Shown here one piece after another: positions 43,166-52,112 of a DNA stretch of 64,000 nucleotides. The notes beneath the pieces were generated by a model, which worked only from the letters and a program-made list of their open reading frames with translations, did no database searches and was not told the origin of the DNA. The position numbers were made by a program, and so were the translations under genes. Position 1 is the first letter of the stretch. Every line of letters starts with the position of its first letter. This DNA comes from Clostridium sp. CAG:967 (GTDB lineage: Bacteria; Cyanobacteriota; Vampirovibrionia; Gastranaerophilales; Gastranaerophilaceae), in NCBI GenBank assembly GCA_000433095.1, contig HF991483.1, positions 107,784 to 171,783 on the forward strand, given 5' to 3'.

Positions 43166-45397
43166 TTACACTCGTTTTATAGTTAATAACATATCATTAG
43201 GTATGTAAAAATCTTTTACCCCGTAATTGGCGTTTACGAATAAGAATTCCAATACCTCCCCATGTTCAACGCCAAGACTTTCAAACGGAATACTTATATC
43301 CACAACTTTGTCATAAACAGCTTTTATGGTTTTTGATGATGTGATTGCCCATAAGTTGTTAGGAATTGCTTTTACAAGTCTGACGAGATTAATCTCACCG
43401 TCGTAAATTGAAATCTGCATTTCGTTGTGGAATTTTTCTTTGGAAATCGGCAGAAGGCTTTCTGTTTTCTGAATAATTCTGATAGGAGAAAGCGCCTGCT
43501 TACGGCTTTGATTTCTCATATAAACATACATTTGATTAACTCTTTTGGACATTAGCCGTGTTTCTTTTAGGTATTCGTTTATATAAAATCTTAAATACAA
43601 ATTATCTTTATCGTATCCGAAGCAGATTTTGTCATAAAATTTATCTTCTTTGAGCACAGGACCGTCGGGAATTTTGATACAACCTGCGTTCATCCAGTTT
43701 TCATCGTCTTTTTCTTTTCCGTCCATAACGGGTGTAAATTCGCCTTTAGGATATCTTGAAGGTTTTGTGATTGCTGACAGCAGCGGTGTATCAAGATATT
43801 GCGGAACTTCCAGCCCCAAAAACAGGTATATATTTTTTAAGTGTTCCCTGAAAATATAATCGAATATATTGTCACGTCCCGAATCGTTAGGCTCACCGTA
43901 CCACCAGAACCAGTCGCTGCCTTCGCATATAAAGAGTTCACGTCTTGCAGCTTCGATATTGGGATTTAGAGGATTTTGCTTAACGTAGTTTGAAAAATCA
44001 TCACGAACCTGTTTCAAATATGTCCATGCAAGATTTTTCAAAGGTTCATCAATCCACAATTTAAAGTTTCTGTTTACCCAGGAGCCTGAACTTATTTTGT
44101 TCAGAGGCTTTTGCGTATCTTTGTCGAGGTAGTCGCTTATAAGAACGGTTTCCAGACTAGGATCGTTTTCAATCAGCGAATAAATTGTTGATAAGAAAGT
44201 AGAGCCGTCAGATGTGTAATTTTCCCAGCAGTTTTCACCGTCCATAGCAATTGTGATTAAATGGTTTTCATCAGGTGAAGAAAGCAGTTTGCTTTGTATA
44301 ACTTTAATTCTGTCATACAAATCGTTTGCGGCGCCTTCTGCGGGGTGGTTCGGGTATTCAAATCCTATAAGGTTTGGAATAACAGAATCCCTGAAAATGA
44401 TGTTAACTCCGTCATCTTTATATTTATAGGATTTTAAAAGGTGGTAGGGATCTTCCAGATAACCTCTGAAATCTCTTACAAATTCAAAATTAATTGAGTT
44501 TGATAAAATACCTTCATCAGAGATAGTCCAATCCACGCCAAGTTCTTTGAAAAGGTTAAGCTCTTTTCCGTTGACACAGTGCTCGGAAGGCCAGATGCCT
44601 CTCGGGCGTTTGCCGAAAATATCTTCCATTCTGTCAAGCGCCATTTCTGTCTGCATTTTAGCATCCAGTTCCATTTTTAAATTTAGCGGCAAATCGGTTT
44701 CCGATGATTTTTTAATCCCTTTGATATCAAGCAGGATAGGCAAAATCGGATGATAATAAGGGCTTGTGGTAATTTCAATTTTTCCTTCATCAGAGAATTT
44801 TTTGTATGTAGGAATAATTTTCCTTATTATATCTCTTTGAATATCAATAATTTTAATTCTGTCTTCTGTAGTGTATCCTTTTCCTTTCTTAATAAGTTTT
44901 TTCAGTTCGGGATACATATTTTTGTAAATCGGGTCAAACCAGGCAAGGTTAAACAAAGCCATAAGGTCTGAATATTCTTGATTAGAAAACATATTGATGT
45001 CATTTTCAGGGTTGAGCTGATACGTCTGGTAAAGTCTGTTGTATTCGTCTGACGGAAGTATCATTGAATGAAAATTTGCATCAAAAAAGTTATTTATAAT
45101 AAATTCTTTGTCATCGGCAGTTAAGTCTTCCACATCCGTAACAGTTAATCTTGAATGGATATCGTGTAAGTCGTTCTCGCCGTAATCTATTAATGAGTCA
45201 AGCAAAACAGGTACGAGGTTAAAATTAAGTTTAATCTTAGGAAATTTTTCCAAAATCAAAACCATATCAAGGTAATCTTTCACTGCGTGCAGTCTAACCC
45301 ATGGCATTAAATAATCACCTGTTGGTGTTAATTGATAAACGGGCTGGTGCATGTGCCAGTAGAATGCTATAGAAAGTTTTTTTGTTTGGCTCATCAT
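43166..45397 (-). CDS. Glycoside hydrolase family 57 (amylase/amylopullulanase-like)
   Basis: A 743-residue enzyme with the GH57 N-terminal motif FYWHMHQPVYQL, the barrel with nucleophile E272 in IWPSEHCVNG, and the acid D386 in AMDGENCWENY, followed by helical and beta C-terminal domains. GH57 enzymes cleave or transfer alpha-1,4/1,6-glucans such as glycogen. No signal peptide, so cytoplasmic glycogen turnover is likely. A TGATATAAT box lies about 35 bases upstream. Divergent from a GT4 gene that could act on the same or a different glycan. Confidence 0.9.
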   Translation of the reverse strand: MMSQTKKLSIAFYWHMHQPVYQLTPTGDYLMPWVRLHAVKDYLDMVLILEKFPKIKLNFNLVPVLLDSLIDYGENDLHDIHSRLTVTDVEDLTADDKEFIINNFFDANFHSMILPSDEYNRLYQTYQLNPENDINMFSNQEYSDLMALFNLAWFDPIYKNMYPELKKLIKKGKGYTTEDRIKIIDIQRDIIRKIIPTYKKFSDEGKIEITTSPYYHPILPILLDIKGIKKSSETDLPLNLKMELDAKMQTEMALDRMEDIFGKRPRGIWPSEHCVNGKELNLFKELGVDWTISDEGILSNSINFEFVRDFRGYLEDPYHLLKSYKYKDDGVNIIFRDSVIPNLIGFEYPNHPAEGAANDLYDRIKVIQSKLLSSPDENHLITIAMDGENCWENYTSDGSTFLSTIYSLIENDPSLETVLISDYLDKDTQKPLNKISSGSWVNRNFKLWIDEPLKNLAWTYLKQVRDDFSNYVKQNPLNPNIEAARRELFICEGSDWFWWYGEPNDSGRDNIFDYIFREHLKNIYLFLGLEVPQYLDTPLLSAITKPSRYPKGEFTPVMDGKEKDDENWMNAGCIKIPDGPVLKEDKFYDKICFGYDKDNLYLRFYINEYLKETRLMSKRVNQMYVYMRNQSRKQALSPIRIIQKTESLLPISKEKFHNEMQISIYDGEINLVRLVKAIPNNLWAITSSKTIKAVYDKVVDISIPFESLGVEHGEVLEFLFVNANYGVKDFYIPNDMLLTIKRV

Positions 45398-45483
45398 AAA
45401 ATTTTTACCACACTGCTATTCCTGAAAATATTATATCATTGAAATTATAAAAAAGGAAACAATTTACATATACAAATTTATGC

Positions 45484-45489
45484 TATAAT
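45484..45489 (+). promoter_or_regulatory. Extended -10 for a leaderless GT4 start
   Basis: TGCTATAAT with the TATAAT at 45484-45489, exactly six bases before the ATG at 45496; no Shine-Dalgarno. Confidence 0.6.
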
Positions 45490-45495
45490 CCTTGT

Positions 45496-46557
45496 ATGAA
45501 AATACTATTTATAACAGATTTGTATCCTGTTAAGGAAGATGAGAAAACTACACCCAGAACTCTTTATGATTTTGTTCAGGGGTTCAAAAAAGCAGGGCAC
45601 GATGTCAATGTTATAAAACCGAATTTTATCTTGAATTCTTTTTTGCGGGGAAAACCTTTTTATAAAACAGGTCAGTACGGCGATGTTTATAACATAAATT
45701 ATTGGCTGCCGTTTGTAAACGTAAAACTTCCTCCAGTTATTGAAAAACCTGATATTGTTATAGCCCATATGCCTTCGGGAATTTTGTTTGCGGAAAAACT
45801 CGGGCTGCCATTTGTTGCGGGTATTCATAATTCTGATTTGGAAGTTTTGACAAATCCTGTATACTCATTCTATTTTAAAAACAGGCTGAAAACTGCATTA
45901 TATAAGGCAAAAGCTGTTGCCTGCCGTTCTTATGTTATTGAGCAGAAACTCATAAATTTGCTGCCTGATTTAAAAAACAAAACTTTTGCTGTTCCGTCAG
46001 GAATTGATGAAAATTTAATTACAGAATTACGTTCGGCTCCTTTACGTAATCCTGTTAAAGTTTTGACCTGTGCGCAATTCAAAAAAAGAAAAAATATAGA
46101 TAAAGTAATTGAAGCCTGCAAAGGGTTGGAGAGTTTTGAGCTGACTGTAATCGGGGACGGCAAAGAATTTGAAAAACTGAAAAGAATTGATAAATCCGTA
46201 AAATTTACAGGAAGACTTTCACATAATAAAGTTCTTGAAAAGATGCGTGAAAGCGATGTTTTTATACTGCCGAGCGTGAACGAAACCTTTGGTATGGTTT
46301 ATTTAGAGGCAATGTCACAGGGCTGTATTACTGTTTGTACAAAAGACGACGGTATATCGGGAATTATTAAAGACGGCGAAAACGGTTTTTTAACCCTTCC
46401 GATTTCAACAGAAATCAGAAAAATACTCCTTAATATAAAAGACATGGATGATGACAGGTTAAAAACCTTGCGATACAATAGTTTTCATACAATTCAAAGG
46501 TACACTTTAAACTCCTGCTGTAATGAATATTTGCAACAATTGCTTAAGATTTTGTAA
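45496..46557 (+). CDS. Glycosyltransferase family 4
   Basis: A 353-residue GT-B retaining glycosyltransferase. The N-terminal Rossmann domain opens with ILFITDLYPVKEDEKTTPRTLYDFV and has IHNSDLEV at the acceptor side. The C-terminal domain has KFTGRLSHNKVLEKM and the EX7E element ETFGMVYLE with the nucleotide-sugar loop. Donor and acceptor are unknown; cell-surface polysaccharide or a glycolipid is likely. It appears monocistronic with a predicted leaderless transcript. Confidence 0.9.
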   Translation: MKILFITDLYPVKEDEKTTPRTLYDFVQGFKKAGHDVNVIKPNFILNSFLRGKPFYKTGQYGDVYNINYWLPFVNVKLPPVIEKPDIVIAHMPSGILFAEKLGLPFVAGIHNSDLEVLTNPVYSFYFKNRLKTALYKAKAVACRSYVIEQKLINLLPDLKNKTFAVPSGIDENLITELRSAPLRNPVKVLTCAQFKKRKNIDKVIEACKGLESFELTVIGDGKEFEKLKRIDKSVKFTGRLSHNKVLEKMRESDVFILPSVNETFGMVYLEAMSQGCITVCTKDDGISGIIKDGENGFLTLPISTEIRKILLNIKDMDDDRLKTLRYNSFHTIQRYTLNSCCNEYLQQLLKIL

Positions 46558-46678
46558 AGATTTGACACGGTAAAGGCATGTTTTTGGTAGTATTAAAAAA
46601 TAAAGTTGGTGTGTAGAATTTTTGTTATAGCCGAATAATTTTCCCCAACATAGGATAAACCCGAAAGGAAAACTTTTA

Positions 46679-48256
46679 ATGAACAAATTTTTAATTGTAC
46701 TTTTGACACTTTTATTTAACATTCAACAGGCAAATGCATTTAACGTTGATGCTTTTATGGACAAAAATGTTGCCCCTGTATCGGATGCAATTGCGAAAAT
46801 TATTTTTCATCCTGTTCATGTTTTTGGTGCAGATGTACCTATTATTATTTTCTGGATTTTATTTGCGGGTATATTCTTTACGTTCTATTTAAGAGGAATT
46901 GCTGTTTGGGGATTTAAGCATGCAATTGATCTTGTTTTTAAACCAAAAAAATCAGATGACGGTTCCGGTGAAACTTCTCCGTTTCAGGCATTGATGACAG
47001 CTTTGTCAGGTACAATAGGATTGGGAAGTATCGCAGGTGTTGCAATTGCGATTTCTATGGGCGGTCCGGGTGCGGCTTTCTGGATTATAATCGGTGCGCT
47101 TCTGGGTATGTCATTGAAATTTGTCGAAGCAGCTCTGGCTGTTAAATACAGAAGATTTAACCTTGACGGTTCAATCTCCGGCGGACCAATGCATTATATG
47201 GCACACGGTCTGACAAGAAAAAAATTAAGATGGTTAGGACAGCCTTTATCCGTAATGTTTGCTATCCTTTGTATTTGCGGTGGTATTACAGGCGGAAACA
47301 TGATTCAAATAAATCAGGCTGCAAACCAGTTTGTTAATGTTTGTGGCGGTGCAAACGGACCTTTACACGGTTTGCACTGGCTTATCGGTTTGGCTATGGC
47401 TGTTGTTGTAGGGTTGATTGTAATCGGCGGTATTAAAAATATCGTAAAAGTTACCGAAAAAATTGTTCCGTTGAAAATTTTTATTTATTTATTCGCAGCA
47501 ATGGCAGTAATTGTATGTAATATTAAATTAGTTCCGCATGCAGCCTGGGTTATTGTAAAAGAAGCTTTCAGACCCGAATCGATTTACGGCGGTATGTTTG
47601 TTGCAATGATTATGGGCTTAAGACGTTCTGTTCAATCTAACGAAGCAGGTACTGGTTCTGCCCCTATTGTTTATGCAACAGTTAAAACGGATGAACCTTT
47701 ATCTCAAGGGTTTGTAGCATTGCTTGATCCGTTCTTAACAGGTTTTATGTGTACATTGACAGCGTTTGCGATTGTAATTACAGGGGTATACAAAACCCAT
47801 GCAGGTCAAACTTCAGGTATTGAAATGACATCTGATGCTATTTCATCAGTTATGCCGTTCTTCCCGACATTACTTGCAGGTATTGTTCTTTTATACGCTT
47901 TATCTACAATTATCAGCTGGGCTTATTACGGTCAAAAATCCTGGAACTTTCTTTTCGGAGAAGGCAAGAAAAGAACACTTACATTCCAATTTATCTACTG
48001 TTCTTTTATCGTAATCGGTTCTGTTTTAAACGTAACTTCAGTTATTAATATTACAGATGCGATGATGATTGCAATGTCTATACCTAACATTATTGCAATG
48101 TATATTTTAGCTCCTGAAATCAAGAAGGATTTAGCTGAATATTGTAAAATACACCAAATGGGCAAATTAGTTAACCGTGATTGGTTAAAGCCTGTTCCTG
48201 TCGAGGCAGAAGCAGAGGAAGATGAGGTATTATGTCAGATCAACAAATTATCATAA
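46679..48256 (+). CDS. Alanine or glycine:cation symporter (AGCS family)
   Basis: A 525-residue sodium-coupled amino-acid importer: GTIGLGSIAGVAIAISMGGPGAAFWI is the family signature, with VEAALAVKYR, GGPMHYMA and NEAGTGSAPIVYA. About eleven helices; the N-terminus adds a cleavable-signal-like segment (KFLIVLLTLLFNIQQANA). Imports D/L-alanine or glycine, which could feed Ddl. AAAGGA precedes the ATG. The last 25 bases overlap the ACT-domain gene. Confidence 0.93.
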   Translation: MNKFLIVLLTLLFNIQQANAFNVDAFMDKNVAPVSDAIAKIIFHPVHVFGADVPIIIFWILFAGIFFTFYLRGIAVWGFKHAIDLVFKPKKSDDGSGETSPFQALMTALSGTIGLGSIAGVAIAISMGGPGAAFWIIIGALLGMSLKFVEAALAVKYRRFNLDGSISGGPMHYMAHGLTRKKLRWLGQPLSVMFAILCICGGITGGNMIQINQAANQFVNVCGGANGPLHGLHWLIGLAMAVVVGLIVIGGIKNIVKVTEKIVPLKIFIYLFAAMAVIVCNIKLVPHAAWVIVKEAFRPESIYGGMFVAMIMGLRRSVQSNEAGTGSAPIVYATVKTDEPLSQGFVALLDPFLTGFMCTLTAFAIVITGVYKTHAGQTSGIEMTSDAISSVMPFFPTLLAGIVLLYALSTIISWAYYGQKSWNFLFGEGKKRTLTFQFIYCSFIVIGSVLNVTSVINITDAMMIAMSIPNIIAMYILAPEIKKDLAEYCKIHQMGKLVNRDWLKPVPVEAEAEEDEVLCQINKLS

Positions 48257-48510
48257 CAGTTTCAGGCGTTGATAAAGTCGGGATTGTTTCAAAAGTTTCA
48301 ACTGTTTTGGCTGAATACGGCGTAAATATTGAAGATATAAAACAAACATTAATGCAGGGGCATTTCGTAATGTTCATGCTTGGAAATATAGAAAAGTCAA
48401 ACTATACTTTTAAAGAAATAAAAGAAGCTTTAACAAAAACAGGCGAAGAACTCGGTATGGAAATATGGGTTCAGAGAAAAGATATTTTTGATAAAATGCA
48501 TACTGTTTAG
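48232..48510 (+). CDS. ACT-domain protein (UPF0237-like)
   Basis: A 92-residue protein consisting of one ACT domain plus a short tail: ITVSGVDKVGIVSKVSTVLAEYGVNIEDIKQTLMQGHFVMFML. Members of UPF0237 are stand-alone amino-acid sensors of unknown target. GAGGT, inside the symporter gene, precedes the ATG; coupling to an alanine/glycine transporter suggests amino-acid feedback. Its TAG overlaps the TAA of nagZ on the other strand. Confidence 0.88.
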   Translation: MSDQQIIITVSGVDKVGIVSKVSTVLAEYGVNIEDIKQTLMQGHFVMFMLGNIEKSNYTFKEIKEALTKTGEELGMEIWVQRKDIFDKMHTV

Positions 48511-49475
48511 TTACAAAAAAATTGTTTTTTAAGTGCAGTTATTTTTTCGTAAGATTTTTCGATATTATCTTTTAATTCCATATCGCATTGGGCTTTTTCG
48601 GCTATTGTTTCGATGATGTTAATGGTTTCAGGTTTTGAATCTCTGTATATAAACATATTTAACCCTGCTCTTATTCCTGCTTCACAAGCTTGAATTGTTC
48701 CGAATTTTGCAACTCCACGCATAATCATATCATCAGAGATTACAACACCTTTAAACCCGAGTTTATTGCGTAAATATGAGATTGCGTTTTTGCTCAGAGA
48801 TGTAGGGATTACATCTTTTTCAAAGCAGGTGCAATGAAGATGAGCAACCATAATCATCTCAATATTTTTTGCGCATAAAGCAAACGGTTTTATATGTGTT
48901 TTTTCCATTTCTTCCAATGACAGATTTATTTCCGGCAGAGTTAAATGGCTGTCAGCATTTGCATCACCGTGTCCGGGAAAATGTTTTACACAGGGGATTA
49001 TACCGTTTTCCCGATAAGTTTGCGATACAATTTTTTCACACTTAATTACTTCATCAGCATTATTTGAAAACGCACGTTCACCTATTATCGGATTATCAGG
49101 ATTTGTATTAACATCAATACAAGGTGCAAAGTTTAAATTGATACCAAAGCTTTTGAGTTCTTCTGCGATTTCTTGTGTCTGTGTTCTAAGAAATGCATCG
49201 CCCTTTTCATAAGCAAATTTTGCAGATAAATATTTTTTACCGTTATGTATATTTTCGGTGCGTTCAACCCTTCCGCCTTCCTGATCAATTGATAAGAAAG
49301 GAGCTGTAATTGATGCTGATTTAATATCATTTATAAGTTCTCTAAACTGTTTGAGCGATTGAATATCTTTGGTAAAAAATATCATACCGCCAAGCCCGTT
49401 TTTTAAAGCGTCATTGTAACCGCCGCCCTCAGTTCCGAGAATAAACATTTGATATAATTTTGTTCTGATATCCAT
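48507..49475 (-). CDS. nagZ: Glycoside hydrolase family 3, NagZ-type beta-N-acetylglucosaminidase
   Basis: A 322-residue GH3 enzyme: FLSIDQEGGRVER, GERAFSNNADEV, the catalytic loop KHFPGHGDANADSH (with the His that assists the acid), and the nucleophile in VVISDDMIM. No signal peptide, so a cytosolic role removing GlcNAc from imported anhydromuropeptides in wall recycling is likely. It shares one base with the upstream unknown gene. A surface GH3 with other specificity is less likely. Confidence 0.88.
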   Translation of the reverse strand: MDIRTKLYQMFILGTEGGGYNDALKNGLGGMIFFTKDIQSLKQFRELINDIKSASITAPFLSIDQEGGRVERTENIHNGKKYLSAKFAYEKGDAFLRTQTQEIAEELKSFGINLNFAPCIDVNTNPDNPIIGERAFSNNADEVIKCEKIVSQTYRENGIIPCVKHFPGHGDANADSHLTLPEINLSLEEMEKTHIKPFALCAKNIEMIMVAHLHCTCFEKDVIPTSLSKNAISYLRNKLGFKGVVISDDMIMRGVAKFGTIQACEAGIRAGLNMFIYRDSKPETINIIETIAEKAQCDMELKDNIEKSYEKITALKKQFFCN

Positions 49476-50059
49476 TACAAAACCTTTTCTGCAAGAGCGT
49501 ATAAATCTTTTAATTTGCCGTTATCAATAACTTCTTCAATTTTATTCAATATTTCATCCAGCCCTTTTTTATCAGGTGTTTTGAAAGATTTAGGGATTAC
49601 AATATCAGCAGTTGTTTTTGTTTCGACAAATCCTTTATTTTCTTTTAAAAATTCTCTGTAAGCAGCCAAAATATTTGTGCTTGTTGTATCAATTGAGAAA
49701 TTTTGTCCTGTATAATATTTCACATCCTTTTTCAGTTGTTCAATATAATTTGTTATAAAATCAACTTCCGACAAAGTTTCTTCTTCGGAGTATTCTCCGC
49801 CGTAGCAGATGTTGTTTAAAAGTTCCTTCTTATCAAGGTGTTTGATATATACCGCCCACAAAATGCAGCCGAGATAAAATCCTAAATAGTTTTCAAGAAG
49901 ACTTCTGATTTTGGGATAAAATAATTTAAACTGCTGTTTTTTTTGAGCAAAATTTTTATATCTGCTTAACAAATCATAAACATATTCAATGTTTGGTGTG
50001 AAAGCCGAAATATGCTGTATAAAACCCGGATCAAATTGTACGCCGTCATCAAAGTTCAT
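49475..50059 (-). CDS. Protein of unknown function upstream of nagZ
   Basis: Not recognised. A 194-residue protein, mainly alpha-helical, without signal peptide. One hydrophobic stretch (LENYLGFYLGCILWAVYI) could be a core helix. The C-terminus is a charged helix (EILNKIEEVIDNGKLKDLYALAEKVL). GAGAGGG precedes the ATG, and TAATG links it to nagZ, so both are made together. Confidence 0.6.
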   Translation of the reverse strand: MNFDDGVQFDPGFIQHISAFTPNIEYVYDLLSRYKNFAQKKQQFKLFYPKIRSLLENYLGFYLGCILWAVYIKHLDKKELLNNICYGGEYSEEETLSEVDFITNYIEQLKKDVKYYTGQNFSIDTTSTNILAAYREFLKENKGFVETKTTADIVIPKSFKTPDKKGLDEILNKIEEVIDNGKLKDLYALAEKVL

Positions 50060-50098
50060 CTTTTTTACCCTCTCTGTTAATTTTCGTTAAACTTATTA

Positions 50099-51292
50099 CT
50101 AAAGCATTTCGTATTTAATTTTTTTCTTGTTGCTTTTCAAAACTTTTTCCTGAAACTCTTTGTCATACTGCAATCTGTAACCGTTAGTAAATGCTTTTAC
50201 AACTGCATTTGAAAAAGTTCTTTTTGTGCTCCAGTATGCAGTGTGAGCAAAGAAGCAGGGGCGTTTGCTCCATACACTTGAGTTATCATAGATAAAACCT
50301 TTCGGGTTATTTATTTCAATGTCTGCAAGTTTTTCCACTTCTTCTATTGTAAGATTTCTGGTTGAAGGAAATCCTAAAGGGTCTTCACGATAGTTAACAG
50401 TAATAAAGAAAAGACCGTTTTCAATGATATATTTCATCATTAATTTGTTATAGTAATTGAGTTCATATTCAGGATCTGCCAGATCCGAGTAAAATAATAC
50501 CAGCGGACTTGCAAAGTTTACAACGCCTTTTAAAGAATTAGGAGGTGCACAGGCAGTTTCAGTTGCATCTTTTAGTTTCAAATAGCTTTCTTCCAGTGAA
50601 TTATCAACATTTCTGAAGACAAGGTGACCGCTTTGAGAAACAATACCTATCTCTGATTTAGAAAGAGCCGAAATACAAGTGTTTTGAACAGGGTGTTCTT
50701 TGACAAATTGTCTTACTTCGTCGCTGACATTAATCGTATTAAAAAGATTTTCAGGATTAATATACGGCAGTTTATTAAACATATATTCATAAGTAATAAA
50801 GCTGCCGGCAGAATATCCGTAAAGTACGGTCTTGTTGCCCTTAGAAGCTTCGGTTTTAATAACTTCGTTCAGCTCATCAAGTATAGGAAGCATATTGTGT
50901 TGTTTTTGAACCCAAATTGCATCATGTAAAAAAGAAGCCAGAACTGAACGTACTTCATAAGCAATAGTAGGGCTGAAAGCTTTAGTTAAGTCAAGTTGTT
51001 TGTGAACAAATTCTAAATCTTTCTGACTTTTATCACCCCAGAAAAATATTACGGGTTCTTTATTAATAGTGTATAATTCTTTATCCGCAAAAACTTTTTT
51101 TATTTGTTTGTTAGTTTCAAACTTTTTTTTCATAACAGGGTGTAATTTTTGTACCCCGTCAAGAAACCAGTTCCTCATTTTTGCATCGTTATTATTTGAA
51201 CCGTTAATATATATAAAACTTACGCCTGAATTAGCCAGACAGGCATTTTGTAAAAGGATTGCACTGAATAATAACAAAAAAATCTTTTTCAT
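50099..51292 (-). CDS. Exported alpha/beta-hydrolase-like protein
   Basis: A 397-residue secreted protein: signal peptide (KKIFLLLFSAILLQNACLA), then an alpha/beta hydrolase-like fold with FIYINGSNNND (oxyanion region), nucleophile elbow YGYSAGSF (G-x-S-x-G) and late SRPCFFAHTAYW with a possible catalytic His. Lipase or esterase activity in the periplasm is plausible; the substrate is unknown. TGCTATCAT sits six bases before the ATG, no Shine-Dalgarno. It lies downstream of nothing on its strand except the aquaporin terminator. Confidence 0.7.
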   Translation of the reverse strand: MKKIFLLLFSAILLQNACLANSGVSFIYINGSNNNDAKMRNWFLDGVQKLHPVMKKKFETNKQIKKVFADKELYTINKEPVIFFWGDKSQKDLEFVHKQLDLTKAFSPTIAYEVRSVLASFLHDAIWVQKQHNMLPILDELNEVIKTEASKGNKTVLYGYSAGSFITYEYMFNKLPYINPENLFNTINVSDEVRQFVKEHPVQNTCISALSKSEIGIVSQSGHLVFRNVDNSLEESYLKLKDATETACAPPNSLKGVVNFASPLVLFYSDLADPEYELNYYNKLMMKYIIENGLFFITVNYREDPLGFPSTRNLTIEEVEKLADIEINNPKGFIYDNSSVWSKRPCFFAHTAYWSTKRTFSNAVVKAFTNGYRLQYDKEFQEKVLKSNKKKIKYEML

Positions 51293-51298
51293 AGATAT

Positions 51299-51304
51299 AT
51301 GATA
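51299..51304 (-). promoter_or_regulatory. -10 box for a leaderless start at 51292
   Basis: TGCTATCAT (TATCAT at 51304-51299) followed by six bases and the ATG. Confidence 0.5.
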
Positions 51305-51331
51305 GCATAAACTATACTTTCGGGCTACTCA

Positions 51332-51360
51332 AAAAAAGCCGGTTGTTAACCGGCTTTTTT
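51332..51360. terminator. Terminator after the aquaporin gene
   Basis: AAAAAAGCCGGTT pairs with AACCGGCTTTTTT around a tight loop. It sits just beyond the aquaporin stop on the minus strand and can work in both directions. Confidence 0.88.
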
Positions 51361-51365
51361 ATTTA

Positions 51366-52007
51366 TTAATCGTGTTCTGCTGCTATAAACTTATATGCAT
51401 AAGCTGCAATTGCGCCGCCTGCAAGGTTTGCGAGGATAGTTATCCAAATAAATTTGAATTTTACTGCTTTCAGAACTAAAAGTCCTATTGCAACGGCAGG
51501 GTTAAATGCGCCGATGCAGGTTCCGATTGTTGCAAAAATTGCAGCTGCAAGTGTTCCGCCGATTGCAAGTCCGTAGAAAGAATTGCCCTCTGTTGATTTA
51601 GATGTTGCAGTGCTTAATACAACAAAACATAATGCAAATGTAAATAACAGTTCGCATATAATCAGTGCCGGAATACTAAAATTTATTTCATCAGAGTATG
51701 GCGGAACTGCTACTAAGTAAAGAACAGCTCCAGCAGCAGCGGCTGCTCCTAAGATTTGAGCTACAGCATAAGGAACAAACTGTTTCCAGCATAATGCACC
51801 TTTAATACAAGCTGCAAGAGATACAGCAGGGTTGTAATGTCCTCCTGAAATTCTTCCGCCGGCATAAACCATAACCATAAGTATCAATCCTATTGCTATT
51901 GCAGGGATTGAACCACGTCCGTTAGGAAATATCGAACATCCGATTGTTAAAACCAAAAAGAATGTTCCGATAAATTCCATAAGGTATTTTCTAAAAAGTT
52001 CTTTCAT
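51366..52007 (-). CDS. MIP-family channel (aquaporin) with an unusual selectivity filter
   Basis: A 213-residue six-helix channel with two half-helices, HYNPAVSLA (NPA 59-61) and AFNPAVAIG (NPA 169-171). In AqpZ and GlpF the second NPA is followed by the filter arginine; here it is Val172, and the helix-5 position that holds His in AqpZ appears to be small or hydrophobic. The pore is therefore probably wider or less polar than a water-only channel. Inner membrane. GGAGA precedes the ATG. Permeant unknown. Confidence 0.88.
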   Translation of the reverse strand: MKELFRKYLMEFIGTFFLVLTIGCSIFPNGRGSIPAIAIGLILMVMVYAGGRISGGHYNPAVSLAACIKGALCWKQFVPYAVAQILGAAAAAGAVLYLVAVPPYSDEINFSIPALIICELLFTFALCFVVLSTATSKSTEGNSFYGLAIGGTLAAAIFATIGTCIGAFNPAVAIGLLVLKAVKFKFIWITILANLAGGAIAAYAYKFIAAEHD

Positions 52008-52112
52008 ATAAATCTCCTTTTTTCGCTAAAAATTCTAACACATTCTATAAGTTTATGCAATTAATCTTAATATTAATAACAATTTATTTTATATTTTGTT
52101 TTAAATTTATAT

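Noticed and set aside
48507..49475. Secreted GH3 beta-glucosidase
   Set aside because: No signal peptide, length about 320 residues and KHFPGHGD loop fit the short NagZ type better.
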